From contig NZ_FOXJ01000003.1 of the NCBI RefSeq assembly GCF_900115685.1, forward strand, positions 372,001 through 436,000: a stretch of DNA of 64,000 bases, in the 5' to 3' direction. The stretch's first letter is position 1, and each line of letters begins with the position of its first letter. The DNA is from Variovorax sp. 770b2 (GTDB lineage Bacteria; Pseudomonadota; Gammaproteobacteria; Burkholderiales; Burkholderiaceae_C). This document shows, one piece after another, positions 8,190-18,001 of this stretch. The notes beneath the pieces were generated by a model. The model was not told the DNA's origin, did not search any database, and worked only from the letters and a program-made list of their open reading frames with translations. The translations under genes and the position numbers were made by a program.

Positions 8190-8975
8190 ATGCGCATAGC
8201 AATACTCGACAACGAGCGGGATCAGCTGCGACTGGTCAACCACACCGCAACGAGCCTCGGACACGAGTGCCACGAATACACGGACGAAACCACGCTGGTG
8301 CAGGCGATGCAGGCGCAGCGTTTCGATCTGCTGATCCTGCACTGGCGCCTGCCCGGCATCGACAGCCCGGCGCTGGTGAGGGCGATACGGCGCGCCGCCG
8401 CCAACCGCCTTCCGATTCTTTTCACGACGCCCAGGGTCGACGCCGCGGACATGGCGATGAGCCTTCATGCCGGTGCCGACGATTTTCTGATCGCGCCCGT
8501 CTCCGGCGCCGAGCTCGAAGCGCGCATCGGCGGACTGCTTCGCCGCTCCTACCCGGCGCTGCACGAGCCCCAGCTGGTCTTCGGGCCCTACCAGTTCCTT
8601 CCGGCCTGGCGCACCGTCAAGGTCCGGGGCCGGCGCGTCGAACTGCGGCACCGCGAATACGACCTGGCGCTGTTTCTCTTCCGGAACATCGGGCGCCTGC
8701 TGTCGCGGGAGCACCTCTATGAAGAGATCTGGGGGGCCGACTTCCAGGTGCTCTCGCGCTCGCTCGACACGCACCTGTCGCGCGTGAGAGCCAAGCTCGA
8801 CCTGCGGCCGTCCAACGGCTTCATGCTGGTGGCGCTGCGCAGCTTCGGCTACCGGCTCGACGTGATCGACGGCACCCCGCATGCGAAGGCACCGCCGGCG
8901 GCAAGGCAGCCGCGCGCGTCGATCCAGCCGCGTACCGCGAAGATGCCGGACATCGTCGCCGGGCCCGCGCCTTAG
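8190..8975 (+). CDS. OmpR-family regulator with a degenerate receiver domain
   Basis: 261 residues: a receiver-like domain (about 1-118) and an OmpR/PhoB winged helix (about 130-230; ELRHREYDLALFLFRNIGRLLSREHL ... SFGYRLDV). The receiver keeps acidic residues Asp7 and Glu9 and Thr80, but the phospho-acceptor Asp is His51 (LLILHWRLPG) and the conserved Lys is Ala102 (DFLIAPVSG). It is therefore unlikely to be switched by ordinary Asp phosphorylation. ATG 8190 follows AAGGGG at good spacing. No kinase gene is adjacent on the same strand. Target genes are unknown; it may be constitutive or respond to another signal. Confidence 0.85.
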   Translation: MRIAILDNERDQLRLVNHTATSLGHECHEYTDETTLVQAMQAQRFDLLILHWRLPGIDSPALVRAIRRAAANRLPILFTTPRVDAADMAMSLHAGADDFLIAPVSGAELEARIGGLLRRSYPALHEPQLVFGPYQFLPAWRTVKVRGRRVELRHREYDLALFLFRNIGRLLSREHLYEEIWGADFQVLSRSLDTHLSRVRAKLDLRPSNGFMLVALRSFGYRLDVIDGTPHAKAPPAARQPRASIQPRTAKMPDIVAGPAP

Positions 8976-9075
8976 TCCAGCAGGCGTCCGGCGGTCCCGG
9001 CGGGGGACATCCCTGTCTTCGTTTTTTCGCCGCGCTGCGTTGTGAAAGTCCAGTCACAACAAATACGGGACTCTC

Positions 9076-9501
9076 ATGAGGATCACCCACATCCTGCTGG
9101 CCGCCACGTTGGCCGCAACGGCCTTGCCTGCATTGGCGCAGGTGTCCGTCAACATCAACGTGCCCGGCATCGTCCAATTGCCTCCACCGGCCCCGCGCTA
9201 CGAAAGCCTGCCGCGCCCTCGCTCCGGGCAGACCTGGGTGCCAGGGCACTGGCAATGGAACGAACGCGCCTACGCCTGGCGTCCGGGCTATTTCGTGGCC
9301 GCGCGTCCGGACTACGCCTATGCGCCGGGTCAATGGGTGCGGGCCGACGGCGGCTGGCGCTGGACGGAAGGCGACTGGCGGCGGGCGGAACGCCGCGAAA
9401 GACGCCATCGCCATGACCGGTACGAACAGCACGACCGCCATGACGATCGCGACGGTGGCTACCATTGCCCGCCCGGCCAGGCAAAGAAGGGGCGCTGCTG
9501 A
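9076..9501 (+). CDS. Secreted YXWGXW-repeat-type protein
   Basis: 141 residues with a clear Sec signal peptide (about 1-21, ending ALPALAQ). The mature part has repeated aromatic units of the YXWGXW family: TWVPGHWQWN, YAWRPGYFV, YAYAPGQWV and WRWTEGDWR, then a His/Arg/Asp-rich tail ending in a CPPGQAKKGRC segment. Members are small envelope proteins of unknown function, common in betaproteobacteria. It is monocistronic, with a terminator 27 bp downstream. Confidence 0.75.
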   Translation: MRITHILLAATLAATALPALAQVSVNINVPGIVQLPPPAPRYESLPRPRSGQTWVPGHWQWNERAYAWRPGYFVAARPDYAYAPGQWVRADGGWRWTEGDWRRAERRERRHRHDRYEQHDRHDDRDGGYHCPPGQAKKGRC

Positions 9502-9522
9502 GCGGTTCGCCCTGAGCAGGCA

Positions 9523-9552
9523 ATAAAAAAGCGCCCAAGGGCGCTTGTTTAT
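9523..9552. terminator. Bidirectional terminator between the YXWGXW gene and tRNA-Ser
   Basis: Stem AAGCGCCC / GGGCGCTT with a 2-nt AA loop, flanked by A6 on the left. Read on the - strand it gives a strong hairpin followed by a T6 run, directly after the 3' end of tRNA-Ser, so it should terminate that transcript. On the + strand it can end the 9076 gene (GTTTATT tail). Confidence 0.85.
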
Positions 9553-9642
9553 TGGAGGAGAGGGAGGGATTCGAACCCTCGGTACTATCGCTAGTACGCC
9601 TGATTTCGAGTCAGGTACATTCGACCACTCTGCCACCTCTCC
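9553..9642 (-). tRNA. tRNA-Ser (anticodon CGA)
   Basis: A 90-nt tRNA on the - strand with a 7-bp acceptor stem (GGAGAGG with CCTCTCC), the anticodon loop CTCGAAA on a CCTGA/TCAGG stem (anticodon CGA reads UCG), a long variable arm (GTACTAGCGATAGTAC region) as expected for a class II serine tRNA, a GTTCGAATC T loop, and encoded CCA (TGG at 9553-9555 on the + strand). It lies just downstream of serS, the enzyme that charges it, on the same strand. Confidence 0.97.
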
Positions 9643-9698
9643 GGTGCTGTCGAGCCCACGATTATAGCGGATAAAAACGGGGCGTCCGGGCCGCGCAT

Positions 9699-11030
<1,332 letters not shown>

Positions 11031-11082
11031 GCGGGGATTTTAGGTGGGCGCGATGCCTGCGCCCTGCCCCGCCCCGAGTACC

Positions 11083-12045
11083 TCAGGCGACGGTGGCCGG
11101 ATCCACGTTCGCACCACAGACGATCAGGCACACCTTCTCGCCCTCGCGCGGCACGTAGGCGCCGGTCTGCAGCGCCGCCAGCGGCAGTGCCGCGGCCGGC
11201 TCCACGGCGAGCTTCAGCTCTTTCCACAGCCACTGCTGCGCGGCGCGGATGGATTCGTCGGACAGCAGCAGCGCGTCCTGCACCTGCTGCTGCGTGATCT
11301 CCCAGGAGATCGCGCCGATACGGCGTGCACCGAGCGAATCGGCCGCGATGCCGCCCACGTCGACATCGACCGGCTCGCCGGCTTCCCGCGCGCGGAACAG
11401 CGTTGGCGCCTTCTCTGGCTCCAGCGCCACCACGCGGGCGCGCTTCTCGAACCAGCCGGCGAGGCCGCCGATCAGGCCGCCGCCGCCCACGCTCACGAGC
11501 ACGGAATCGGGCAGACCGCCCTGCGCTTCGATCTCAAGCCCCAGCGTGCCCGCGCCGGCCACGACTTCAGGCTGGTCATAGGCATGCGTCAGCAGCGCGC
11601 CGGTTTCCTTCTGCCGCGTGAGGCAGGCGGCCAGCGCATCGGGATAGAGCTCGCCGACCACGACCACCTCGGCCCCCAGCGCCCGCAGACGCGCACGCTT
11701 GGCTTCGGGCGAGACACCGGGCAGGAACACCTGGCAACGCACGCCCAGTGCCTTGGCGGCGGCTGCGGTCGCGATGCCGGCATTGCCGCCCGAGGCCACG
11801 ACCACGCCGCTCTCGGGAATGTCGTTGGCCAGCAGCCGGTTCATCATGCCGCGGGCCTTGAAGCTGCCGCTCACCTGCATGTGCTCGAGCTTGAGCCACA
11901 CCTCTGCGCCGGGCGTCGCAAGGCCGAAGGCGGAGGCCGGCAGCTTCCAGAGCGGGGTCTGGCGCAGAAAATCGGCGGCGCGCTCGCTCAGCCTGCGGGA
12001 GGCGCTCTCTATTTCAGAGCGCCAGTGGGTCGTTTGCTGGTTCAA
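11083..12045 (-). CDS. Threonine/serine dehydratase-like PLP enzyme (fold type II)
   Basis: 320 residues. The PLP lysine is Lys63 in SGSFKARGMMN, the phosphate-binding loop is SGGNAGIA (near 85-92) and a second glycine-rich loop VGGGGLIGGLAGW follows. Length and motifs fit catabolic threonine/serine dehydratase without an ACT domain, making 2-oxo acids plus ammonia; serine racemase or another beta-eliminase is possible. The start is TTG at 12045, overlapping the ispH stop as TTGA, with AGGA about 10 nt upstream; no ATG exists near the expected N terminus. Translation is therefore coupled to ispH. Confidence 0.82.
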   Translation of the reverse strand: MNQQTTHWRSEIESASRRLSERAADFLRQTPLWKLPASAFGLATPGAEVWLKLEHMQVSGSFKARGMMNRLLANDIPESGVVVASGGNAGIATAAAAKALGVRCQVFLPGVSPEAKRARLRALGAEVVVVGELYPDALAACLTRQKETGALLTHAYDQPEVVAGAGTLGLEIEAQGGLPDSVLVSVGGGGLIGGLAGWFEKRARVVALEPEKAPTLFRAREAGEPVDVDVGGIAADSLGARRIGAISWEITQQQVQDALLLSDESIRAAQQWLWKELKLAVEPAAALPLAALQTGAYVPREGEKVCLIVCGANVDPATVA

Positions 12046-13010
12046 GAGATGTGTCCTGGCGGCGGAATGTCGTCGAGCTTGAGGCCCTTGGGAAGCGGAA
12101 ACTTGATGGTTTCCTCGATGCCGTCCATCTTGCGGACCGACACCGCGCCGAAGGCCCGCACGCGATCGATCACCTCGCGCACCAGCACCTCGGGCGCCGA
12201 GGCGCCGGCCGTGAGGCCGACGCGGCCCTTGCCCTCGAACCACTCGGGCTTGAGCTCGTCGGCCGAGTCGACCATGTAGCTCTCGGTGCCCAGGCGCTGG
12301 GCCAGTTCGCGCAGCCGGTTGCTGTTGGAGCTGGTGGGGCTGCCGACCACGATCACGATGTCGACCTGCGGACTCATGATCTTCACCGCGTCCTGGCGGT
12401 TCTGGGTGGCGTAGCAGATGTCCTGCTGCTTGGGCTCGCGCACCTTCGGAAAGCGCGCGCGCACGGCGGCGGCGATTTCGGCCGCGTCGTCCACGCTCAA
12501 CGTGGTCTGCGTGACGACCGCGAGCTTCTCGGTCTGCGCGGGCGACACATCGGCCACGTCGGCCACGTCTTCCACCAGGTGGATGCCGCTCGTGAGCTGG
12601 CCCATCGTGCCCTCGACCTCGGGGTGCCCCTTGTGGCCGATCATGATGAATTCGTAGCCCTCCTTGGCGAGCTTGGCGACCTCCACGTGCACCTTGGTCA
12701 CCAGCGGGCAGGTGGCATCGAAGATGTCGAAGCCGCGGTCGCGAGCCTCCTGCTGCACTGCCTTGCTCACGCCGTGCGCGCTGAACACCAGCGTGGCGCC
12801 GGCCGGCACGTCGGCCAGGTCCTCGATGAAGATCGCGCCCTTGGCCTTGAGCTCGTTGACCACGTAGGTGTTGTGCACGATCTCGTGGCGCACGTAGATC
12901 GGCGCGCCGAACTTGGCGATGGCGCGCTCGACGATCTCGATGGCGCGGTCCACGCCCGCGCAAAAGCCGCGCGGCTCGGCAAGAAGGACTTCCTCGATGC
13001 CCGGGTTCAC
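12042..13010 (-). CDS. ispH: 4-hydroxy-3-methylbut-2-enyl diphosphate reductase
   Basis: 322 residues. The three [4Fe-4S] cysteines are Cys17 (EPRGFCAGV), Cys102 (ATCPLVTKVH) and Cys200 (DICYATQNRQDA), and the SPTSSNSNRL substrate loop follows. IspH performs the last step of the MEP pathway, yielding IPP and DMAPP. The start is GTG at 13010, overlapping the stop of the FKBP gene as GTGA. The reading frame stays open further upstream, but that part lies over the FKBP gene in another frame. The FKBP (slpA)-ispH pair is conserved in proteobacteria. Confidence 0.96.
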   Translation of the reverse strand: MNPGIEEVLLAEPRGFCAGVDRAIEIVERAIAKFGAPIYVRHEIVHNTYVVNELKAKGAIFIEDLADVPAGATLVFSAHGVSKAVQQEARDRGFDIFDATCPLVTKVHVEVAKLAKEGYEFIMIGHKGHPEVEGTMGQLTSGIHLVEDVADVADVSPAQTEKLAVVTQTTLSVDDAAEIAAAVRARFPKVREPKQQDICYATQNRQDAVKIMSPQVDIVIVVGSPTSSNSNRLRELAQRLGTESYMVDSADELKPEWFEGKGRVGLTAGASAPEVLVREVIDRVRAFGAVSVRKMDGIEETIKFPLPKGLKLDDIPPPGHIS

Positions 13011-13459
13011 AGCACGCCGATCAATCGGACCTCGAAGGTCACGGGTTGGCCAGCCAGCGGGTGGTTGAAATCGAAGCGCACGCCGGTCTCGTTCGACTCG
13101 ATCACCGCGCCCGCGTAGCTCCCCGTGCCGTCGGGCGTGGGGAACTGCACCACGTCGCCGACCGCGTATTTCTCGTCGGGGTCGCCCATCTGCGCGAGCA
13201 GCTTCTTCGCCACCCATTGCTGCATCTCGGGATTGCGGTCGCCGAACGCTTCGCCGGCAGGCAGCTCGAAGGTGGCGTGCGTGCCCTCTTCCAGGCCCAG
13301 CAGGCGCTGCTCCATCGCAGGCGAAAGTTCGCCGGTGCCCAGCGACAGGGTCGCCGGCTTGTCGGCGAAGGTGTTGATGATGTCGCCCGCCGGACCGGCC
13401 AGCCGGTAGTGCAGGGTCAGGAAGGAGCCGGAAGTCACGACATGGGACATTGGGGACAT
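13007..13459 (-). CDS. fkpB: FKBP-type peptidyl-prolyl isomerase, SlpA/FkpB type
   Basis: 150 residues from ATG 13459, the same size as E. coli SlpA (149 aa). It has the SlpA/SlyD layout: a short FKBP domain interrupted by an insert-in-flap region (about 75-120, FGDRNPEMQQWV ... YAVGDVVQF) and a C-terminal strand VTFEVRLIGVL. It should act as a cytosolic prolyl isomerase and chaperone. It lacks a His-rich tail, which separates it from SlyD. TTG at 13486 and ATG at 13450 are alternative starts. It is the first gene of the slpA-ispH-dehydratase overlap cluster and is divergent from radC. Confidence 0.88.
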   Translation of the reverse strand: MSPMSHVVTSGSFLTLHYRLAGPAGDIINTFADKPATLSLGTGELSPAMEQRLLGLEEGTHATFELPAGEAFGDRNPEMQQWVAKKLLAQMGDPDEKYAVGDVVQFPTPDGTGSYAGAVIESNETGVRFDFNHPLAGQPVTFEVRLIGVL

Positions 13460-13567
13460 GGGAGCAGCGGAGGTAGGCAAAGACAAGGTGGGTGTCCCGA
13501 TAAACTGGACTGCATTTTAAGGACGGGGGGCTTGCACCCGTCCCATTCAAGGTTTCCCAAGGTTTCG

Positions 13568-14245
13568 ATGGCTTTCAAGGATCTCCCCGCCAACGCCCGC
13601 CCGCGCGAAAAACTCATCGCGCGGGGCGCCGCCGCATTGGCCGATGCCGAACTGCTGGCGCTGCTGCTGCGCACCGGCGTGCCGGGCAAGAACGTGCTCC
13701 AGATGGCACAGGAGCTGCTGGAGCGCTTCGGCGGCCTCTCGGGGCTCCTGCACACCGGCCCCGAAGACCTGAAGATCGTCAAGGGCATGGGCGGCGACGC
13801 CAAGCGCGCCGAGCTCATCGCGGTGCTCGAACTGGCCCGCCGCGCCATGGCCGAGCAGCTCAAGGAACGCACGGTGTTCGACTCGCCCGATGCGGTCAAG
13901 CAGTACGTGCAGCTGCACATCGGCTCGCGGCCGCACGAGGTGTTCGCGGTGCTGTTCCTGGACGTGCAGCACCGGCTGATCGTGCTGGAGGAACTGTTTC
14001 GCGGCACCCTCACCCAGGCCAGCGTCTACCCGCGAGAAATCGTCATGCGCGCCCTGCACCACCAGGCCGCGGCCGTGGTGCTGGCGCACAACCACCCCAG
14101 CGGCAGCATCGAGCCGTCGCGCGCCGACGAATCGCTCACGCAGACGCTGCGGGCCGCGCTCTCGCTGGTGGACGTTCGCGTGATCGACCACGTCATCGTG
14201 AGCCCGGGCCAGAGCTTCTCGATGGCCGAGAAAGGAGTGCTCTGA
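13568..14245 (+). CDS. radC: RadC/JAB-domain protein (YicR family)
   Basis: 225 residues. An N-terminal helix-hairpin-helix region (about 1-100) is followed by the JAB/MPN-like RadC domain with the metal motif HNHPSG (His174 and His176 area) and a downstream Ser/Asp set (SRADESLTQTL). The role is unproven despite the historical DNA-repair name; the fold is that of metallo-isopeptidases. ATG 13568. The stop overlaps the start of the Smr-domain gene (TGATG), indicating coupling. Confidence 0.9.
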   Translation: MAFKDLPANARPREKLIARGAAALADAELLALLLRTGVPGKNVLQMAQELLERFGGLSGLLHTGPEDLKIVKGMGGDAKRAELIAVLELARRAMAEQLKERTVFDSPDAVKQYVQLHIGSRPHEVFAVLFLDVQHRLIVLEELFRGTLTQASVYPREIVMRALHHQAAAVVLAHNHPSGSIEPSRADESLTQTLRAALSLVDVRVIDHVIVSPGQSFSMAEKGVL

Positions 14246-14901
14246 TGGCCTCGCGCCCCCCTTCCATCAAAAACCTCGCCGACCTCAAGCAGGTGCAGCG
14301 CGTGCTGGCCGAAACGCGCGAGCGCGAAGCGGCCGAGGCGGCCGCCAAGGCCGCCGCCGAACGCAAACGCGCCGCCGAGAAAGACCTGTTCGCGCGCGCC
14401 ATCGGCGCCACAGAGCCGCTGCGCCGCAAGGCCTCGGTGCCGCTCGCACCCGAGCCGCCCGCGCCGATTCCGGTCCAGCACCAGCTCGACGAGCAGCGCG
14501 TGCTGCGCGAATCGCTCTCCGACGAGTTCGACGTGACCACGCTGCTGGATGTCGACGACGCCATGAGCTTTCGCCGCCCGGGCATCGGCACCGACGTGAC
14601 GGCGCGGCTGCGCAAGGGCGACTGGTCGATCCAGGCGCAGGTCGACCTGCACGGCCTGCGCAGCGACGAGGCGCGCGAGGCGCTCGGCGGCTTCATCCGC
14701 ACCTCGCACAAGCAGGGCCTGCGCTGCGTGCGCGTGGTGCACGGCAAGGGGCTGGGTTCGCCCGGCAAGCAGCCGGTGCTCAAGACCAAGACGCAGCGCT
14801 GGCTGATCCAGAAGAACGAGGTGCTCGCGTTCGTGCAGGCCAAGCCGGCCGAGGGTGGCGCGGGCGCGCTGGTGGTGCTGCTGGCGCCGGTGCGGCGCTG
14901 A
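14245..14901 (+). CDS. Smr-domain protein (putative nuclease)
   Basis: 218 residues: a charged, Ala/Glu/Lys-rich N-terminal coiled region (about 15-60), a linker, then an Smr domain (about 130-215) with the motifs VDLHGLRSDEA and VVHGKGLGS (the LDLHG and HGxG signatures). Stand-alone Smr proteins of the YdaL/SmrB type are nicking or RNA endonucleases; E. coli SmrB cleaves mRNA at collided ribosomes. Which of these this protein resembles functionally is not decided by sequence. ATG 14245 overlaps the radC stop. Confidence 0.85.
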   Translation: MASRPPSIKNLADLKQVQRVLAETREREAAEAAAKAAAERKRAAEKDLFARAIGATEPLRRKASVPLAPEPPAPIPVQHQLDEQRVLRESLSDEFDVTTLLDVDDAMSFRRPGIGTDVTARLRKGDWSIQAQVDLHGLRSDEAREALGGFIRTSHKQGLRCVRVVHGKGLGSPGKQPVLKTKTQRWLIQKNEVLAFVQAKPAEGGAGALVVLLAPVRR

Positions 14902-14937
14902 AGCCGGCCTGCGGGCGCCCCTCGGGGCGCTGCGCGC

Positions 14938-16161
14938 CTACGCCAGGTGGTTCTTGAGCGGAATCGCCGCATCCGCGATCGCCGCCGCATCGGGGCTGCG
15001 GCCCGCTTCGAGGAGCTTGCGGCTCATCATGTGATCGACCGGCGCGTTGACCGATTCGACGCATGCGAGCTGTCCGTCGACATAGTGGAACAGCGAGAAC
15101 GCCTCGGGCTTGGGACCGGGGCGGCGCACGCTGGTCAAACCCGGCGTGCCTTCGGCCGCCATCAGGCCCGCCATCTGCAGCCGCATGCTGCCCTGGTCGG
15201 ACCAGAACCACGCGACCGCATCGTGCGCGCGTGCGGCGCCGGTCAGCGTGGCGACTGCGGTGCGCGCCTGGTCGTTCGCGTTCTGCACGGATTCGAGCCG
15301 CAGCGTGCGGCCCGCGCGGCGGTCCGGAAAGCGCGTGCAATCGCCCACGGCGAGCACGTCGGCCGCGCTGGTCTGCATGTGGCCATCGACCACGATGCCG
15401 TCGGCGCACTCGATGCCCGCCGCTTGCGCCAATGCGGTCTCTGGCACGGCGCCGATGCCGAGCAGCAGCAGATCGACCGGCTGCTTCACGCCGTTGACCT
15501 GGACCGACACCAGGCGATCGCCTTGGACCTCGAACGCGCCGGTCTGCGCACCGAGCACGATGTCGATGCCCGCCGCGCGATGCGTCGCGAGCACATGCGC
15601 CGACAGCTCGGGCGACACGGCGCGGCCCAGGAGGCGCGGCGCGCTCTCGATCACCTGCACGCTCTTGCCGAGCGCCTTGGCGGTGGCCGCCACTTCGAGG
15701 CCGATGAATCCCCCGCCGAGCACGGTGATGCGCTCGGCGCCGGCGAGCCGCTCGCGCAGGCGATGCGCCTCGTCGGCGGCGCGCAGGCTCGCGACGTTCT
15801 CCAGCCCCTGCTGCAGCTCGGGCATCTGGCGTGCGCGCGTGCCGGTGGCGAGCACCAGGCGCTCCCACGGCAGCACCGCGCCCGAGCGCAGCGTGACGGT
15901 GTGGGCCTCGCGGTCGATGGTCACGGCCGCATCGCCCAGGTGCAGCGTGATGCCCGCTTCGCGGTACCAGTCGGCCGCCTTGTGCGGCTGCGTGGTTTCT
16001 TCGGCGCTCTTGAGAAATGCCTTGGACAGCGGCGGCCGGTGGTACGGCTCGCAGGCCTCTTCGCAGACCAGGTGCACGCGCGCGCCCTGCCCGGCTTCGG
16101 CAAGGCCCGCGCAAAGCTGGGCCGCGGCGTGGCCGCCGCCGATGATGACGATGGGATTCAT
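14938..16161 (-). CDS. FAD-dependent NAD(P)H:ferredoxin/rhodocoxin-type reductase
   Basis: 407 residues. An FAD-binding GGGHAA motif lies near residues 8-13, a CEPYHRPPLSKAFL block follows, the second (NADH) Rossmann motif is GGGFIGLEVA near 145, and an AVGDCTRF block comes near 280 (FAD). This is the pattern of pyridine-nucleotide oxidoreductases such as rhodocoxin or putidaredoxin reductase. The gene follows the truncated globin gene by 32 bp on the same strand, so I infer it reduces that globin or a ferredoxin. Its normal partner ferredoxin gene is not seen here. Confidence 0.85.
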   Translation of the reverse strand: MNPIVIIGGGHAAAQLCAGLAEAGQGARVHLVCEEACEPYHRPPLSKAFLKSAEETTQPHKAADWYREAGITLHLGDAAVTIDREAHTVTLRSGAVLPWERLVLATGTRARQMPELQQGLENVASLRAADEAHRLRERLAGAERITVLGGGFIGLEVAATAKALGKSVQVIESAPRLLGRAVSPELSAHVLATHRAAGIDIVLGAQTGAFEVQGDRLVSVQVNGVKQPVDLLLLGIGAVPETALAQAAGIECADGIVVDGHMQTSAADVLAVGDCTRFPDRRAGRTLRLESVQNANDQARTAVATLTGAARAHDAVAWFWSDQGSMRLQMAGLMAAEGTPGLTSVRRPGPKPEAFSLFHYVDGQLACVESVNAPVDHMMSRKLLEAGRSPDAAAIADAAIPLKNHLA

Positions 16162-16193
16162 GAGGGAAAGTCTTTCGGAGTCGATGTCTGTTT

Positions 16194-16613
16194 TTATTCG
16201 CCGCGGTTGCGCATCCAGTCGGCTGTCTGGAAGAACGAAGTTCGCAGCCTTGCGCGCAAGTCATCGGGCACGCCGGTCTCGCCCATCGCCTGGTCCATGC
16301 AGGCCAGCCATTGGTCGCGCTCCTTGATGCCGATGCTGTGGCCGCCGATGCTTTGCGGCAGGTGCCGCGCGCGCAGCATCGGATGGCCGAAGCGGTCGGT
16401 GTAGTGCTGCGGGCCGCCGAGCCAGCCGCACAGGAACCAGAAGAGGCGCTGGCGCGCGTTGTCCAGGCTGGTGCCGTGCACCGCGCGCAGTTGCGCGTAG
16501 GCGGGTTCGAGGTCCATCAGGTCGTAGAAGCGCTCGACCAGCGCCTCCACCTTCGGCTCACCGCCGATCCACTCGAAGGGCGTGCCGGCGGGCGGCTTTT
16601 CTTGAATCTGCAT
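16194..16613 (-). CDS. Truncated hemoglobin, group II
   Basis: 139 residues. The FYDLMDLEP start, WFLCGWLGG (distal-pocket Trp/Gly region), HPMLRARHLP (with the proximal-side His candidates) and SIGIKERDQWLACMDQAM blocks match group II truncated globins (the YjbI/GlbO type). Such proteins bind O2 and NO and are thought to help detoxify NO or peroxide. It lies between fabV (27 bp upstream) and an FAD reductase (32 bp downstream) on one strand, so the three are probably cotranscribed. Confidence 0.9.
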   Translation of the reverse strand: MQIQEKPPAGTPFEWIGGEPKVEALVERFYDLMDLEPAYAQLRAVHGTSLDNARQRLFWFLCGWLGGPQHYTDRFGHPMLRARHLPQSIGGHSIGIKERDQWLACMDQAMGETGVPDDLRARLRTSFFQTADWMRNRGE

Positions 16614-16640
16614 GGGCGGGAGTATCCCTCCGGGCGATTC

Positions 16641-17837
16641 CTAGGCCTGCACGAGGTTCGGAATTCCCACATCGGGATTCACGTCCGCCTCGTAGTCCAC
16701 GCCTTCGACCGCGAAGCCGAAGAGGCGCAGGAACTCGGTCTTGTAGCCCGCGAAGTCGGTGAGCGCGTGGATGTTCTCGCTCGTGACCTGGGGCCAGAGC
16801 TCGACCACGCGCGCCTGCACGTCGGGGGCCAGCTCCTTGTAGTCCGCACGCAGGCGCCCCTCGGCATCCAGGTGCGGCGTGCTGCCGTAGAGGCTCTCGG
16901 CAAAGAGGCCGTGGACCTGCTCGATGCAGCCTTCGTGCGTGCCCTTCTCCTTCATCACCTTGAACAGGAGCGACAGGTACAGCGGCATCATCGGAATGGC
17001 CGAGCTTGCCTGCGTCACGACCGCCTTCAGCACCGACACGCGCGCATCGCCGCCCTTGGCGGCCAGCCCGGCGCGCAGGCCGAGCACCTTCTGGTCGAGG
17101 TCTTTCTTGGCGGCGCCGATGGAGCCGTTCCAGTAGATGTCGTGCGTGATCTGCTCGCCCAGGTAGGTGAAGGCCGTGGTCTTCGCGCCATCGGCCAGCA
17201 CGCCGGCCGCCTGCAGCGCGTCTATCCACATCTGCCAGTCCTCGCCGCCCATCACGGCGACGGTGTTGTCGATTTCTTCCTGCGTGGCGGGCTCCAGCAC
17301 GGTTTCCTTGACGACCTCGTTGTCGGTGTCCAGGCCGCGCAGGGTCACGGCCTTGCCGATGGGCTTGAGCGTCGAGTTGAAGACCTGGCCGGTCTTGGGA
17401 TGCGTGCGCCGCGGCGCGGCCAGGCTGTAGACGACGAGGTCGACCTGGCCGAGGTCCGCGCGGATCGCATCGATGGTCTTTTGCTTCACGTCGTCGGAGA
17501 AGCCGTCGCCGTTGATGCTCTTGGCGTAGAGGCCTTCTTCGGCCGCCGCGCGATGGAAGGCGGCGGTGTTGTACCAGCCGGGCGAGCCGGGCTTGCTCTC
17601 GCTGCCCGGCCGCTCGAAGAAAACGCCCAGCGTGTCGGCGCCGCTGCCGAAGGCCGCGGTGATGCGCGCGGCCAGCCCATAGCCGGTCGATGCGCCGATG
17701 ACGAGCACCTTCTTCGGTCCTTGCGCGATCCGGCCCTGGGCCAGGACGTGGTCGATCTGCTGCCTGACATTGGCCTCGCAGCCGGTGGGATGGGTCGTGA
17801 CGCAGATGAAGCCGCGCACGCGCGGTTTGATGATCAT
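16641..17837 (-). CDS. fabV: Trans-2-enoyl-ACP/CoA reductase (NADH), FabV
   Basis: 398 residues, the standard FabV length. It begins MIIKPRVRGFICVTTHP and carries the NAD-binding ASTGYGLAARI loop near residue 50 and the catalytic Tyr-X8-Lys (YWNGSIGAAKK) near 235-245, plus the C-terminal FRRFL-type helix region. FabV reduces enoyl-ACP in the last step of each fatty-acid elongation cycle and is typically insensitive to triclosan. ATG 17837 is preceded by GAGG; the frame extends upstream but without coding character. First gene of the fabV-globin-reductase run. Confidence 0.95.
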   Translation of the reverse strand: MIIKPRVRGFICVTTHPTGCEANVRQQIDHVLAQGRIAQGPKKVLVIGASTGYGLAARITAAFGSGADTLGVFFERPGSESKPGSPGWYNTAAFHRAAAEEGLYAKSINGDGFSDDVKQKTIDAIRADLGQVDLVVYSLAAPRRTHPKTGQVFNSTLKPIGKAVTLRGLDTDNEVVKETVLEPATQEEIDNTVAVMGGEDWQMWIDALQAAGVLADGAKTTAFTYLGEQITHDIYWNGSIGAAKKDLDQKVLGLRAGLAAKGGDARVSVLKAVVTQASSAIPMMPLYLSLLFKVMKEKGTHEGCIEQVHGLFAESLYGSTPHLDAEGRLRADYKELAPDVQARVVELWPQVTSENIHALTDFAGYKTEFLRLFGFAVEGVDYEADVNPDVGIPNLVQA

Positions 17838-17913
17838 GAAGACCTCGCTGGATGTGATGCCGGGGAAGCCCGCGAATTTACCCCAGCAAGGCCCGCAGGC
17901 CGCCCATACCCGC

Positions 17914-17958
17914 CATATGCATATGTCGATTGACGATTTAATAATCTGAGGTTTTATT
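17914..17958 (+). promoter_or_regulatory. AT-rich divergent promoter region with a palindrome
   Basis: The 164-bp gap between fabV (start 17837) and the ABC binding-protein gene (start 18002) contains the 12-bp palindrome CATATGCATATG (17914-17925). It is followed by TTGACG (17930-17935) and, 17 bp on, TTTATT (17953-17958), a plausible though imperfect -35/-10 pair for the rightward operon. This is pattern matching only. Confidence 0.35.
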
Positions 17959-18001
17959 GATATGGTTCGGCCCTGAATTTCCAACCGGAGAGAGAACAAC
18001 C

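Noticed and set aside
11083..12963. A 626-codon fusion of the PLP dehydratase with an N-terminal domain
   Set aside because: The extra upstream part is the ispH gene read in another frame; the true start is TTG 12045 with a TTGA overlap.
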